From contig NZ_CP044344.1 in NCBI RefSeq assembly GCF_008761635.1, forward strand, positions 1,798,001 to 1,862,000: 64,000 nt of DNA, given 5' to 3'. The notes beneath the pieces are model-generated. The model worked only from the letters and a program-made list of their open reading frames with translations. It did no database searches and had not been told where the DNA came from. Positions 50,890-59,101 of the stretch are shown here, piece by piece. The stretch comes from Nocardioides cynanchi. GTDB taxonomy: Bacteria > Actinomycetota > Actinomycetes > Propionibacteriales > Nocardioidaceae. The first letter of the stretch is position 1. Every line of letters begins with the position of its first letter. A program made the position numbers and the translations under genes.

Positions 50890-52695
50890 ATGTTTGGAGA
50901 CCGTGTGAGCCCCGCGCACGTCCGCGACGTACGACATCTCGGTGACTTCACGGCCACGCCCAGGATGCTCCTGATCACCGCCCTCGCGCTGCCCGTCGGC
51001 GCCGCGTCCGCAGGGCTGGCGTGGGCCCTGCTGCGCCTCATCGGTCTGATCACCAACGCCGTCTTCTACGGACGGCCGGGCACGGCCCTGGTCGCACCCG
51101 GGGCGGTGCACCACAGCCCCTGGTTGATCCTGCTGGCCCCCGTGACCGGGGGCCTGGCGGTGGGCATCCTCGCGCGCTACGGGTCGGAGAAGATCCGGGG
51201 CCACGGCATGCCGGAGGCGATCGAGGCCATCCTGATGGGCGGCAGCCGGGTCCAGCCACGCGTCGCCGTCCTGAAACCGGTCAGCTCGGCGATCGCCATC
51301 GGCACCGGCGGCCCCTTCGGGGCCGAGGGACCGATCATCATGACCGGCGGTGCGGTCGGGTCCCTGTTCGCGCAGCTGCTGCACCTGACCGCCGACGAGC
51401 GCAAGACCCTGCTGGTGGCCGGGGCGACCGGGGGCATGGCGGCGACCTTCAACGCACCGCTGGCCTCGATCCTGCTCGCCGCGGAGCTCCTGCTCTTCGA
51501 GCTGCGACCGCGCAGCCTGGTGCCGGTCACCGCTGCCGTCAGTGTCGCCACCGTCCTGCGCTACGGCCTCCTGGGCAGTGGCGCGGTCTTCCTCAGCGAT
51601 GCTCCCCTGCACCTCACCGATGCGGTCTACCCCCTGTGCGTGATCTCGGGACTTGTCTCGGCCGGTCTCGCGGTGGTCGCCACCCTGGCCGTGTACGCCT
51701 CCGAGGACGCGTTCGCACGACTGCCGGTCCACTGGATGTGGTGGCCGGCGATCGGTGGCGTCGTGATCGGCCTGGGCGGGCTGGTCGTGCCGCAAGCGCT
51801 CGGTGTGGGCTACGACGTCATCGACGCCGAGCTCACCGGCTCCATCACCCTGGGCACCGTGGTCGGCATCCTGGTCGTGAAGACCTTGATCTGGTCGCTG
51901 TCGCTCGGGTCCGGCACGTCCGGCGGGGTGCTCGCACCGATGTTCATGATCGGTGGAGCCCTCGGCGCCCTCGAGGCCCACGTCTTCCCCTCCGTGGGTC
52001 CCGGCTTCTGGGCCCTGATCGCTCTCGCGGGAGTCCTCGGCGGCGTGATGCGCTCACCGCTCACCGGCGTGGTCTTCGCCCTCGAGCTCACCCACCAGTA
52101 CGCCGCGCTGCTCCCCCTGGTCATCGGCGCCACCACCGCGTACGCCGTTTCGGTGCTGCTGTTGCGCCGCTCGGTCCTCACCGAGAAGATCGCCCGTCGT
52201 GGCTACCACCTCAGTCGCGAGTACGACGTCGACCCGCTCGAGATCCTCTTCGTGGGTGAGGTCATGAGCAGCGATGTCGTGGAGTTCACCGCCGACGTCG
52301 ACGTGGCCACGGCGTACGCCCTCCTCGATGAGGAGACCGACGACTACGCCGCCTGGAGGCAACAGCTCTACCCTGTGGTCGGGGACGCCGGGCTTCTCGG
52401 GGTCGTCACCCGGGGCGACCTGTTCGCCGCGCGCGATGCGGGCGCGCACGACCGGCCGCTGGGCGAGCTCATGGTCGCCGACCCGGTGATCACCCATGCC
52501 GACCAGACGTTGCGTCATGTCGCGGAGACGATGGCCGTCCACGAGGTCACCACGATGCCGGTCGTCGACCGCGACGACCCGCGCCTCGTCGTGGGAGTGG
52601 TCTCGCTCCCCCAGCTGCTCACAGGACGCGCCCGCGACCAGCAGGAGGCCCGGGAGCGGGAACGGGTGCTGCGGGTGCGGCTCGTGCGCAGCTGA
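50890..52695 (+). CDS. ClC-family chloride channel/antiporter with C-terminal CBS pair
   Basis: The 601-aa protein has 10-12 membrane helices to about residue 440. The anion-filter motifs are GHGMP (104-108, where GSGIP is usual), FGAEGP (143-148, with gating Glu E147 but Ala for the usual Arg of GREGP) and GSGTSGGVLAP (GxFxP replaced by GVLAP). A pair of CBS domains (about 460-590; LFVGEVMSSDVVEF, ELMVADPVITHADQ) could bind nucleotides. It moves Cl- or another anion such as nitrate, coupled or not to H+. Start could also be GTG 50905. A MarR gene diverges from it. Confidence 0.9.
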   Translation: MFGDRVSPAHVRDVRHLGDFTATPRMLLITALALPVGAASAGLAWALLRLIGLITNAVFYGRPGTALVAPGAVHHSPWLILLAPVTGGLAVGILARYGSEKIRGHGMPEAIEAILMGGSRVQPRVAVLKPVSSAIAIGTGGPFGAEGPIIMTGGAVGSLFAQLLHLTADERKTLLVAGATGGMAATFNAPLASILLAAELLLFELRPRSLVPVTAAVSVATVLRYGLLGSGAVFLSDAPLHLTDAVYPLCVISGLVSAGLAVVATLAVYASEDAFARLPVHWMWWPAIGGVVIGLGGLVVPQALGVGYDVIDAELTGSITLGTVVGILVVKTLIWSLSLGSGTSGGVLAPMFMIGGALGALEAHVFPSVGPGFWALIALAGVLGGVMRSPLTGVVFALELTHQYAALLPLVIGATTAYAVSVLLLRRSVLTEKIARRGYHLSREYDVDPLEILFVGEVMSSDVVEFTADVDVATAYALLDEETDDYAAWRQQLYPVVGDAGLLGVVTRGDLFAARDAGAHDRPLGELMVADPVITHADQTLRHVAETMAVHEVTTMPVVDRDDPRLVVGVVSLPQLLTGRARDQQEARERERVLRVRLVRS

Positions 52696-52724
52696 GGCCC
52701 TCCGCCCCCGGGGCCGGCGCGTGC

Positions 52725-53828
52725 TCAGCCCACGCGGTACCGATCCGCGTCGGCGCTGCGGAACGTCAGCCCGTTGCCGGGTGCGTCGGGTCGCGGGGTG
52801 ATCGTCCCCCCGGCGGGGTCGAGCGTGCCGTCGAAGAACATCGACTCGATCCGGATGTGGTCGTGGAACCACTCCAGGTGCCGCAGGTTGGGTGTGGCCG
52901 CGGCGGCGTGGACGTGGAGGTGGGGGCTGCAGTGTCCCGAGATCTGGAGGTCGAAGGAGGCCGCGACAGCGGCGACCCGGAGCCATTCGGTGATCCCGCC
53001 GCACCGGGACACGTCAGCCTGTAGGCAGTCGACGGCCCCGGTCTCGCACATGCGCCGGAAGTAGAAGAGGTCGTAGCCGTACTCTCCTGCGGTCACGTCG
53101 GGCGACACTGCGTTGCGGATCTCGCGGAGTCCGGCCAGGTCGTCGGATGAGACGGGTTCCTCGTACCAGCGCACGTCGCAGTCGGAGGCGGCCGTCATCA
53201 CCCGGATGGCCTGCTTGCGGTTGTAGGCGCCGTTCGCGTCGACGTAGAGCTCCGTGGAGTCTCCGATGACCGACCGGGCCTGCCGGATGCGCGAGAGGTC
53301 GCGGCTGCGGTTGGTCCCCCAGTCCTCCCCGATCTTGATCTTGACCCGCGGGATGCGTTGCTCGATTGCCCAGCGGGTCAGCTGGCCTCTCAGCTGGTGC
53401 TCGTCGTAGCTCGTGAAGCCTCCGCTGCCGTAGACCGGGACCTCGTCCCGGACCGCCCCGAGCAGATGATGCAGGGGGAGCCGGAGTAGGCGGGCCTTGA
53501 GGTCCCAGAGCGCCACGTCCACGGCCGAGATGGCGTAGCCGGCGATGCCGGGTCGGCCCCCGTTGCGCACGGCCTTGACCATGGCGTCGAAGCGGCCGCC
53601 GACGTCCATGGCGTCGTGACCCACCACGAGACGGGCCAGCTTGTCGCTGACCAAGGTGGCGCAGGCGCGCGGGCCGTAGGTCCAGCCGAGCCCGTAGGTG
53701 TCCCCCGACCTCGCGGTCACCAGCACCATGGTGGTGGAGTCCCAGCTCAGGGTGCCGTCGGCCTCGGGTGCGTCGGTGGGGACGGTGTACACCCGCACGT
53801 CGATCGAGTCGATGGTCGTGTCGGACAT
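52725..53828 (-). CDS. Mandelate racemase/muconate lactonizing enzyme-type enolase superfamily protein
   Basis: The 367-aa protein has the capping domain and a barrel with K163/K165 in RVKIKIGED (general base), metal ligands D197 (VDANGAY), E223 (YEEPV) and E249 (AGEYGY), spaced 26 residues apart as usual, and H299 in SGHCSPH as second base. This is the MR subgroup; many are sugar-acid dehydratases. It is the last gene of a five-gene minus-strand operon with a GMC oxidoreductase, which oxidises sugars or polyols. Dehydration of an aldonate made by that oxidoreductase is a sensible hypothesis. The substrate is not proven. Confidence 0.88.
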   Translation of the reverse strand: MSDTTIDSIDVRVYTVPTDAPEADGTLSWDSTTMVLVTARSGDTYGLGWTYGPRACATLVSDKLARLVVGHDAMDVGGRFDAMVKAVRNGGRPGIAGYAISAVDVALWDLKARLLRLPLHHLLGAVRDEVPVYGSGGFTSYDEHQLRGQLTRWAIEQRIPRVKIKIGEDWGTNRSRDLSRIRQARSVIGDSTELYVDANGAYNRKQAIRVMTAASDCDVRWYEEPVSSDDLAGLREIRNAVSPDVTAGEYGYDLFYFRRMCETGAVDCLQADVSRCGGITEWLRVAAVAASFDLQISGHCSPHLHVHAAAATPNLRHLEWFHDHIRIESMFFDGTLDPAGGTITPRPDAPGNGLTFRSADADRYRVG

Positions 53829-53850
53829 CGGGTTCCCCTTCCTGGCCTGC

Positions 53851-55644
53851 TCAGTGGTCCTGGTGCGGCAGGAGCTCCTGGGCCTTGGTCTTGATGCCCT
53901 CCTTGACGATCCCCCAGCGGTTCTCGTCGCCCTTCACCATCGCCAGCGCCGCGTCCTTCATCTGCTCGAACGTCGCGTGCGGCGGGATGGGCGGCACGTC
54001 GGGGTCGGTGTGGAAGTCGATGACCGTGGGGCGGTCCGCCGCCAGCGCGCGATCCCAGGCGGGGCCTACCTCGTCGGCCGAGGTCACGGTGACCGACTCC
54101 AGCCCGAGGCTGGCGGCGAAGCCTGCGAAGTCGACGTCCGGCAGCGTCTGCGACGCGACGAACTTGGGCGAGCCCTCCATCGCCCGCAGCTCCCAGGTGA
54201 CCTGGTTGAGGTCGTTGTTGTGCAGGACGGCGATGACCAGCCGCGGGTCCTCCCACAGGTGCCAGTAGTGCTTGACTGTGATCAGCTCCGCCAAACCGTT
54301 CATCTGCATGGCGCCGTCACCGGCGAAGACGATCACGGGTCGCTCGGGGCAGCCGAACTTGGCGCCGATGCCGTAGGGGACGCCGGGGCCCATCGTGGCC
54401 AGGTTGCCGGAGAGGGAGCCCCGCATGTCGCCGCGGAACTTCAGCTGCCGCGCGTACCAGTTGGCGGAGGAGCCGGAGTCGGCCGTGACGATGGCGTTGT
54501 CGGGCAGCCGCGGGGACAGCTCGTGGAACAAACGCATCGGGTTGACCGGGTCGGCCGACACCATGGCCTCGGCGTCCATGACCTCCCACCAGCGCCTGAT
54601 ATTGGACTCGATGGTGTCCCGCCACGACCGATCGTCCTTGCGTGTCAGGTGTGGGATCAATGCACGCAGCGTCGCCGCGGCGTCGCCGACGAGGTTGACC
54701 TCGTACGGGTACCTCATCCCGATGTACTTGGCATCGATGTCGATCTGGACAGCACGCGCCTGGTCGAGCTCCGGGAGGAACTGGGTGTACGGGAAGCTGG
54801 ACCCGACGGTGAGCAGGGTGTCGCAGTCCCGCATCATCTCGTAGCTGGGCCGGGTGCCCAGCAGGCCGATCGAGCCGGTGACGTAGGGCAGCTCGTCGGA
54901 GAGGACGTCCTTGCCCAGGAGGGCCTTGGCGACGCCGGCTCCCAGCAGCTCGGCGACCTCGGCGAGCTCGGCACGAGCCCCTCTCGCCCCCGAGCCGGCG
55001 AGGATCGCGACCTTCCGACCGGCGTTGAGCACCTCCGCCGCCCGAAGGACAGCGGCGTCGTCGGTCACCGGGGTCGGCCACTCGATGCCCAGGCTCGAAG
55101 GCACCATCTTGAAGGCGTGAGTGGGCGCGGAGTACTCCAGCTCCTGCACGTCGGACGGGATGATGATCGCCGTGGGCGCGCGCTCCGCCAAGGCGATCCG
55201 GATAGCGCGATCGAGCACGTTCGGGAGCTGTTCGGGCACCGTGACCATCTGGACGTACTCGCTGGCGACGTCCTTGAACAGGGAGAGCAGGTCGACCTCC
55301 TGCTGGTATGACCCACCCATCGCCGACCTGCTGGTCTGTCCGACGATGGCGACCACGGGGACGTGGTCGAGCTTCGCGTCGTACAGGCCGTTGAGCAGAT
55401 GGATGGCTCCGGGACCCGAGGTCGCCATGCACACCCCGAGCCGACCGGTGAACTTCGCGTAGCCGACCGCCTCGAAGGCGCTCATCTCCTCGTGCCGAGC
55501 CTGGATGAACATCGGGGCGTCGTCGGCCCGTGCCCAGGCCGCCAGGATGCCGTTGATGCCGTCACCGGGGAAGGCGAACACCCGGTCCACGTCCCAGCTG
55601 CGCAGGCGTTCGAGCAGGTGGTCGGCGACGTTCTTCGATCCCAT
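53851..55644 (-). CDS. Thiamine-diphosphate-dependent enzyme (pyruvate oxidase/acetolactate synthase-like)
   Basis: The 597-aa protein has the three-domain layout of the POX/AHAS family. The PYR domain has catalytic Glu in ARHEEMSAFEA (E52/E53), a central domain holds AILAGSGARG, and the PP domain has ThDP-Mg motif GDGAMQMN...LHNNDLNQVTWE. FAFPGDGINGIL opens the protein. It resembles the group of thiamine-requiring proteins annotated beside GMC and gluconate-dehydrogenase genes in stress clusters. It probably decarboxylates a 2-keto acid, either oxidatively or not. It lies 22 nt upstream of the enolase-superfamily gene. Confidence 0.88.
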   Translation of the reverse strand: MGSKNVADHLLERLRSWDVDRVFAFPGDGINGILAAWARADDAPMFIQARHEEMSAFEAVGYAKFTGRLGVCMATSGPGAIHLLNGLYDAKLDHVPVVAIVGQTSRSAMGGSYQQEVDLLSLFKDVASEYVQMVTVPEQLPNVLDRAIRIALAERAPTAIIIPSDVQELEYSAPTHAFKMVPSSLGIEWPTPVTDDAAVLRAAEVLNAGRKVAILAGSGARGARAELAEVAELLGAGVAKALLGKDVLSDELPYVTGSIGLLGTRPSYEMMRDCDTLLTVGSSFPYTQFLPELDQARAVQIDIDAKYIGMRYPYEVNLVGDAAATLRALIPHLTRKDDRSWRDTIESNIRRWWEVMDAEAMVSADPVNPMRLFHELSPRLPDNAIVTADSGSSANWYARQLKFRGDMRGSLSGNLATMGPGVPYGIGAKFGCPERPVIVFAGDGAMQMNGLAELITVKHYWHLWEDPRLVIAVLHNNDLNQVTWELRAMEGSPKFVASQTLPDVDFAGFAASLGLESVTVTSADEVGPAWDRALAADRPTVIDFHTDPDVPPIPPHATFEQMKDAALAMVKGDENRWGIVKEGIKTKAQELLPHQDH

Positions 55645-55719
55645 GAGTTCTCCTTCGTGTGAGGTGTGAGCGGGGTGGTCTCCGGCGGAGGCCGGAGCGA
55701 ACGGTGCGGGAGACGGGCG

Positions 55720-57351
55720 CTACGCCCCACGACCTGCGGCGAGCCGCTCGGCAGCGCGCGCGGCGACCGCCATGATCGTGAGAGCGGGGTTGGCGCTGCC
55801 CTGCGTGGGCAGCACGCTGCCGTCGGTGATGTACAGGTTCGGGACCGCGAAGGTGCGGCAGTCGCCGTCGACGACGCCGTGCTGCGCGTCGCGTGCCATC
55901 CGGGCCCCGCCGACCAGGTGCGCGTAGCGGTCGATGGTGATCACGTCGTCGGCGCCGGCCGCGTGCAGGATGTCCTCCATGACGGCCTGGGCGGCCTTCA
56001 CCAGCGCGGCGTCATTGTCGCACTGGCTGTAGGAGAAGTGCGCGACCGGCAGGCCGTGCCGATCCTTCTCCTCGGCCAGCGTCACCCTGTTGTCCGCCTG
56101 GGGAAGGAACTCGCACAATGCTCCCAGGCATGACCAGTGGACGTAGTCGCTCATGTACTCCCGCAGCGCGGCGCCCCAGTGTCCCTGCGCGGCCACGTGC
56201 TCGGCCCAGGTGATCGGCAGCGGCGAGACCGTCTGGAGGGAGAACCCGCGCTTGTACGGCCTGCTCGGGTCGGTCTCGTAGAACGCCTCGCTGCTGACCT
56301 CGGGGGGCGGCGACTTGTACATCCGCACCTCGGCGTCGAAGCGACCCGCGGTCTGCGGTGCGCCCTGGACCATCAGGTAGCGGCCCACCTGGTCGAAGTC
56401 GTTGCACAGCCCGTCCGGGAATCTGTCCGAGGTGGAGTTCAGCAGCAGCCGCGGCGTCTCGATCGAGTAGCCGGCGATCGCCACCATGCGAGCCCGCTGG
56501 AACCGGGGTACGCCGTCGCGGACGTAGTGGACGCCCGTGGCCAGGCCGGTGAGCTGGTCGATCTCCACGTGGGTGACCATCGAGTCGGCGCGCACCTCGG
56601 CCCCGTGCGCGAGCGCGTCGGGAACGTGGGTGATCAGCGGCGACGCCTTGGCGTTCACCTTGCAGCCCTGCAGGCAGAAGCCGCGGTAGATGCAGTGCGG
56701 CCGGTTGCCGAACCGGCCGTTCACGATGGCGACGGGTCCCACCTTCGCGGTGATCCCCAGCTCCCGGGCACCACGCAGGAAGATTTCGCCGTTCCCGCCG
56801 ACGGGGTGCGGCCGGTACGGATACGAGTGGGGGTCTCCCCAGGGCCACTTCTCCCCCGCGACCGGGAGCTCCTCCTCGATGTCCTCGTAGTACGGCTTCA
56901 GCTCCGGGTAACCGAACGGCCAGTCGGCACCCACGCCGTCCCTGGTGAAGGTCTCGAAGTCGCTCGGGTGGAAGCGAGGGGTGTAGCCGGCGTAGTGGAC
57001 CATCGACCCGCCCACGCCGCGACCGGAGTTGTTGGAGCCGAGCGGCACCGGGTCCTTGCCGTCGATCACGCGCGGCTCGGTCCAGTACAGGTGGTGGGAC
57101 CCGGCCTCGTCGCTGACCCAGTCCGTGTCGGGGTCCCAGAAGGGCCCCGCATCCAGCGCGACGACGTTCCAACCGGCCCGGGCGAGCCGCTGGATCATGG
57201 TCGAGCCCCCGGCTCCGCATCCGACCACCACCAGGTCGACCTCGTCGTCGTCGTCGAAGCGCCGCATGTCCGTGCGGAGCCGGTGGTTCGTGCGGGTGCC
57301 GTCGTTGGGCAGCAGCCACGCCGACTCGTTGCGAGCACGCACGTTGCTCAT
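55720..57351 (-). CDS. GMC-family FAD oxidoreductase, gluconate-dehydrogenase-like large subunit
   Basis: The 543-aa protein starts at ATG 57351, overlapping the subunit 3 stop (ATGA). FAD-binding is VVGCGAGGSTMIQRLARAGW with GxGxxG at 44-49. GRGVGGSMVHYAGYTPR is the GMC signature. The segment HCIYRGFCLQGCK has cysteines 220, 226 and 230 (C-x5-C-x3-C), like the [3Fe-4S] motif of FAD-dependent glucose/sorbitol dehydrogenases. The C-terminal GGARM..QGSANPALTIMAVAARAAERL completes the family. It oxidises a sugar, polyol or aldonate and passes electrons to the membrane with the subunit 3-like partner. Confidence 0.9.
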   Translation of the reverse strand: MSNVRARNESAWLLPNDGTRTNHRLRTDMRRFDDDDEVDLVVVGCGAGGSTMIQRLARAGWNVVALDAGPFWDPDTDWVSDEAGSHHLYWTEPRVIDGKDPVPLGSNNSGRGVGGSMVHYAGYTPRFHPSDFETFTRDGVGADWPFGYPELKPYYEDIEEELPVAGEKWPWGDPHSYPYRPHPVGGNGEIFLRGARELGITAKVGPVAIVNGRFGNRPHCIYRGFCLQGCKVNAKASPLITHVPDALAHGAEVRADSMVTHVEIDQLTGLATGVHYVRDGVPRFQRARMVAIAGYSIETPRLLLNSTSDRFPDGLCNDFDQVGRYLMVQGAPQTAGRFDAEVRMYKSPPPEVSSEAFYETDPSRPYKRGFSLQTVSPLPITWAEHVAAQGHWGAALREYMSDYVHWSCLGALCEFLPQADNRVTLAEEKDRHGLPVAHFSYSQCDNDAALVKAAQAVMEDILHAAGADDVITIDRYAHLVGGARMARDAQHGVVDGDCRTFAVPNLYITDGSVLPTQGSANPALTIMAVAARAAERLAAGRGA

Positions 57352-57980
57352 GGCCGCCTCCGGATCGGATCGTCGCCGGGCTTCGCGTCGCGCACCTCGA
57401 ACGGTTCGCGCGAGTCGAGGCCCGGGTTTTTGTAGCCGCGCGGATAGGCCGGTCCGGGGAAGCCGATCTCGTTCCAGGCCAAGGGATGGGAGTAGAACGC
57501 GGTACACGCGTACCGCGTCCACAGGCTCCACACGTGGCTGGCACAGAGGCCGTGCCAGGGTTGGCTGCCGAGCACGTGGACGGCTTCGATCAGGGCCGAC
57601 TGCTGGTCGTCGGCACAGGTCGCGAACCCGGTGTCGAACTGCGCCCTGGCGTCGGCGTCGAGCGCGGCCAGGCTGTCGCGCCAGGCCTGGGCGTCCTCGG
57701 GCATGTCGTGGTACCGCCAGCCGTCGGTCCGCTGCTCGGCCAGTCGGGCATCGATCAGGTTCACGACCGGGACGTCCCGATCGCCACCTTGGTCGAGCAG
57801 CTGGTCGCACAGCGCCGTGGCCACGGCCTGCTCGCCGGGATCGAAGAACCGGATGTCGGGCGCCATCCCGGTCCGGGACAGCACCACACCGGTGGTCACC
57901 GGGTCCCAGTGCTTGCTCTGGCCGAGGACGTCGAAGCCCGGGAAGCGGCCGCCGGATCCATGCGACGAGTTGGCGCTCAC
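57348..57980 (-). CDS. Gluconate 2-dehydrogenase subunit 3-family protein
   Basis: The 210-aa protein starts at GTG 57980, overlapping the upstream stop (GTGA); the same frame is open further upstream but is antisense-like there. FFDPGEQAVATALCDQLL near the start and AFYSHPLAWNEIGFPGPAYPRGY near the end are hallmarks of the small subunit of gluconate and sugar dehydrogenases. Such subunits often carry a Tat signal for the whole complex; none is visible here, so the complex may stay cytoplasmic or use the membrane protein next door. The ATGA overlap with the GMC gene supports a heterodimer. Confidence 0.87.
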   Translation of the reverse strand: MSANSSHGSGGRFPGFDVLGQSKHWDPVTTGVVLSRTGMAPDIRFFDPGEQAVATALCDQLLDQGGDRDVPVVNLIDARLAEQRTDGWRYHDMPEDAQAWRDSLAALDADARAQFDTGFATCADDQQSALIEAVHVLGSQPWHGLCASHVWSLWTRYACTAFYSHPLAWNEIGFPGPAYPRGYKNPGLDSREPFEVRDAKPGDDPIRRRP

Positions 57981-58435
57981 TTCTCGCGCCGCAAGACGGC
58001 GGCGAGCAGCCCCATACCGCCGACCATGGTGACGAGGAGGGGTGCCAGCAGGGGTGGGCCCATCTCCAGGTTGTAGCGGGCGTTGTGCCAGCCACCCGGT
58101 TTCTGGGCGATGCCGCGCGCGTGCAGGTACGTGCCCTGCACGCCGTTGGCAACGATGGCGGCCGAGGCGAGCGGGAGCGCAGTCTTGGCCATCCGGTGGC
58201 TGAAGAAGCCGGCGACGCCCGCAGCGGCGCCGACCGGCCCCAGGGCGACCGGGATCCACATCATCTTGTTCCCGAAGCTGGCTGAGTCGTGCTCGAAGAA
58301 GATCTCGGCCGCGGTCACCAGCGCACCGACCGCGGTCAGGGCGGACAGGCCGCGCTCGAAGCGCCCGGTCTCCACGTTTCGGACCATCCGGTCGATTCCC
58401 CGTACGACCCTGTCGGGGTCCGAGCTGGCTGCCAT
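57977..58435 (-). CDS. Small multi-helix membrane protein heading the GMC operon
   Basis: The 152-aa protein has about four hydrophobic segments (about 29-45, 58-78, 85-98, 127-148). Between them GKMM-like and HARGIAQKPGGWHNARYNLEMGPP stretches carry His and Arg residues. It has no signal peptide and ends LRREK. It starts the operon that continues with the gluconate-dehydrogenase-like subunits. It could be a membrane dock or quinone contact for them, replacing the usual cytochrome c subunit. I do not recognise the family. Confidence 0.75.
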   Translation of the reverse strand: MAASSDPDRVVRGIDRMVRNVETGRFERGLSALTAVGALVTAAEIFFEHDSASFGNKMMWIPVALGPVGAAAGVAGFFSHRMAKTALPLASAAIVANGVQGTYLHARGIAQKPGGWHNARYNLEMGPPLLAPLLVTMVGGMGLLAAVLRREK

Positions 58436-58500
58436 CTGCGGGAGTCCTTCCGTACCTGCGGTGACGACAAGGCGCTCGGGTCGAGCCCCACGTCCATTCG

Positions 58501-58521
58501 TTGCGTAGGCGCAAGTATTGC
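58501..58521. promoter_or_regulatory. Overlapping palindromes, MarR-box-like (copy C)
   Basis: TTGCG-TAGG-CGCAA (58501-58514) overlaps GCAA-GTA-TTGC (58511-58521), both perfect. They lie 43 nt before the MarR start and 66 nt before the divergent membrane-protein gene, in the shared promoter region. The 10-mer GCGCAAGTAT (58509-58518) is identical to one before narK. The likely owner is the adjacent MarR protein. Confidence 0.6.
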
Positions 58522-58563
58522 AGAATCTGTGCGGTCAAGCAACTAATGGGAGATACTCGCGAC

Positions 58564-59061
58564 ATGGCGACAACGGATGGTCGGGCGAGTGCCGGTGCGG
58601 TCACTGCGGAGCAGGTGGACGCGATCATGCTGGGGGTACAGGCCCTCGTGGGAGTGGCGGCCACGTCGGTCGCCGAGGTCGAGGACCGCGTGACCCTGCC
58701 GCAGCTCCGGGTCCTCATGCTGATCGCCAGCCTCGGCACCATGAACCTGAACGCGTTGGCCCAGGCGATGGACATCCACCCCTCGAACGCGAGCAGGTAC
58801 TGCGACCGCCTGATGGTGGGCGGCCTGCTCCGTCGCACCGAGTCCTCCATCGACCGTCGCAACCTGGTCCTCGAGCTCACCGACGAAGGGCGTGATCTGG
58901 TGGCCGAGCTCATCGAGCACCGCCGCCAGGCGGTCCGGAAGGTCCTCGAGCAGGTGCCCGAGAGCCGTCGCCGTGGCCTCGTCAGCGCCATGCGGACCTT
59001 CGGTCAGGTGGCGGGCGAGGTCGCGGCCGGCGAGGCGTGGAGACTCGGCTGGCACGGCTGA
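58564..59061 (+). CDS. MarR-family regulator (SNASR type)
   Basis: The 165-aa protein starts at ATG 58564 (GGGAG 11 nt upstream); ATG 58546 would add six residues. The winged helix carries LNALAQAMDIHPSNASRYCDRL, the third SNASR-type recognition helix in this window, then the wing IDRRNLVLELT. It diverges from the GMC-TPP-enolase operon with palindromes between them, and a similar palindrome lies upstream of the molybdo-oxidoreductase/GH15 operon. It is the best candidate for repressor of both units and of itself. Confidence 0.88.
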   Translation: MATTDGRASAGAVTAEQVDAIMLGVQALVGVAATSVAEVEDRVTLPQLRVLMLIASLGTMNLNALAQAMDIHPSNASRYCDRLMVGGLLRRTESSIDRRNLVLELTDEGRDLVAELIEHRRQAVRKVLEQVPESRRRGLVSAMRTFGQVAGEVAAGEAWRLGWHG

Positions 59062-59101
59062 GCAGGAGCCGGACCGCCCGAACAGATCGGTGACTTGCGA
59101 G

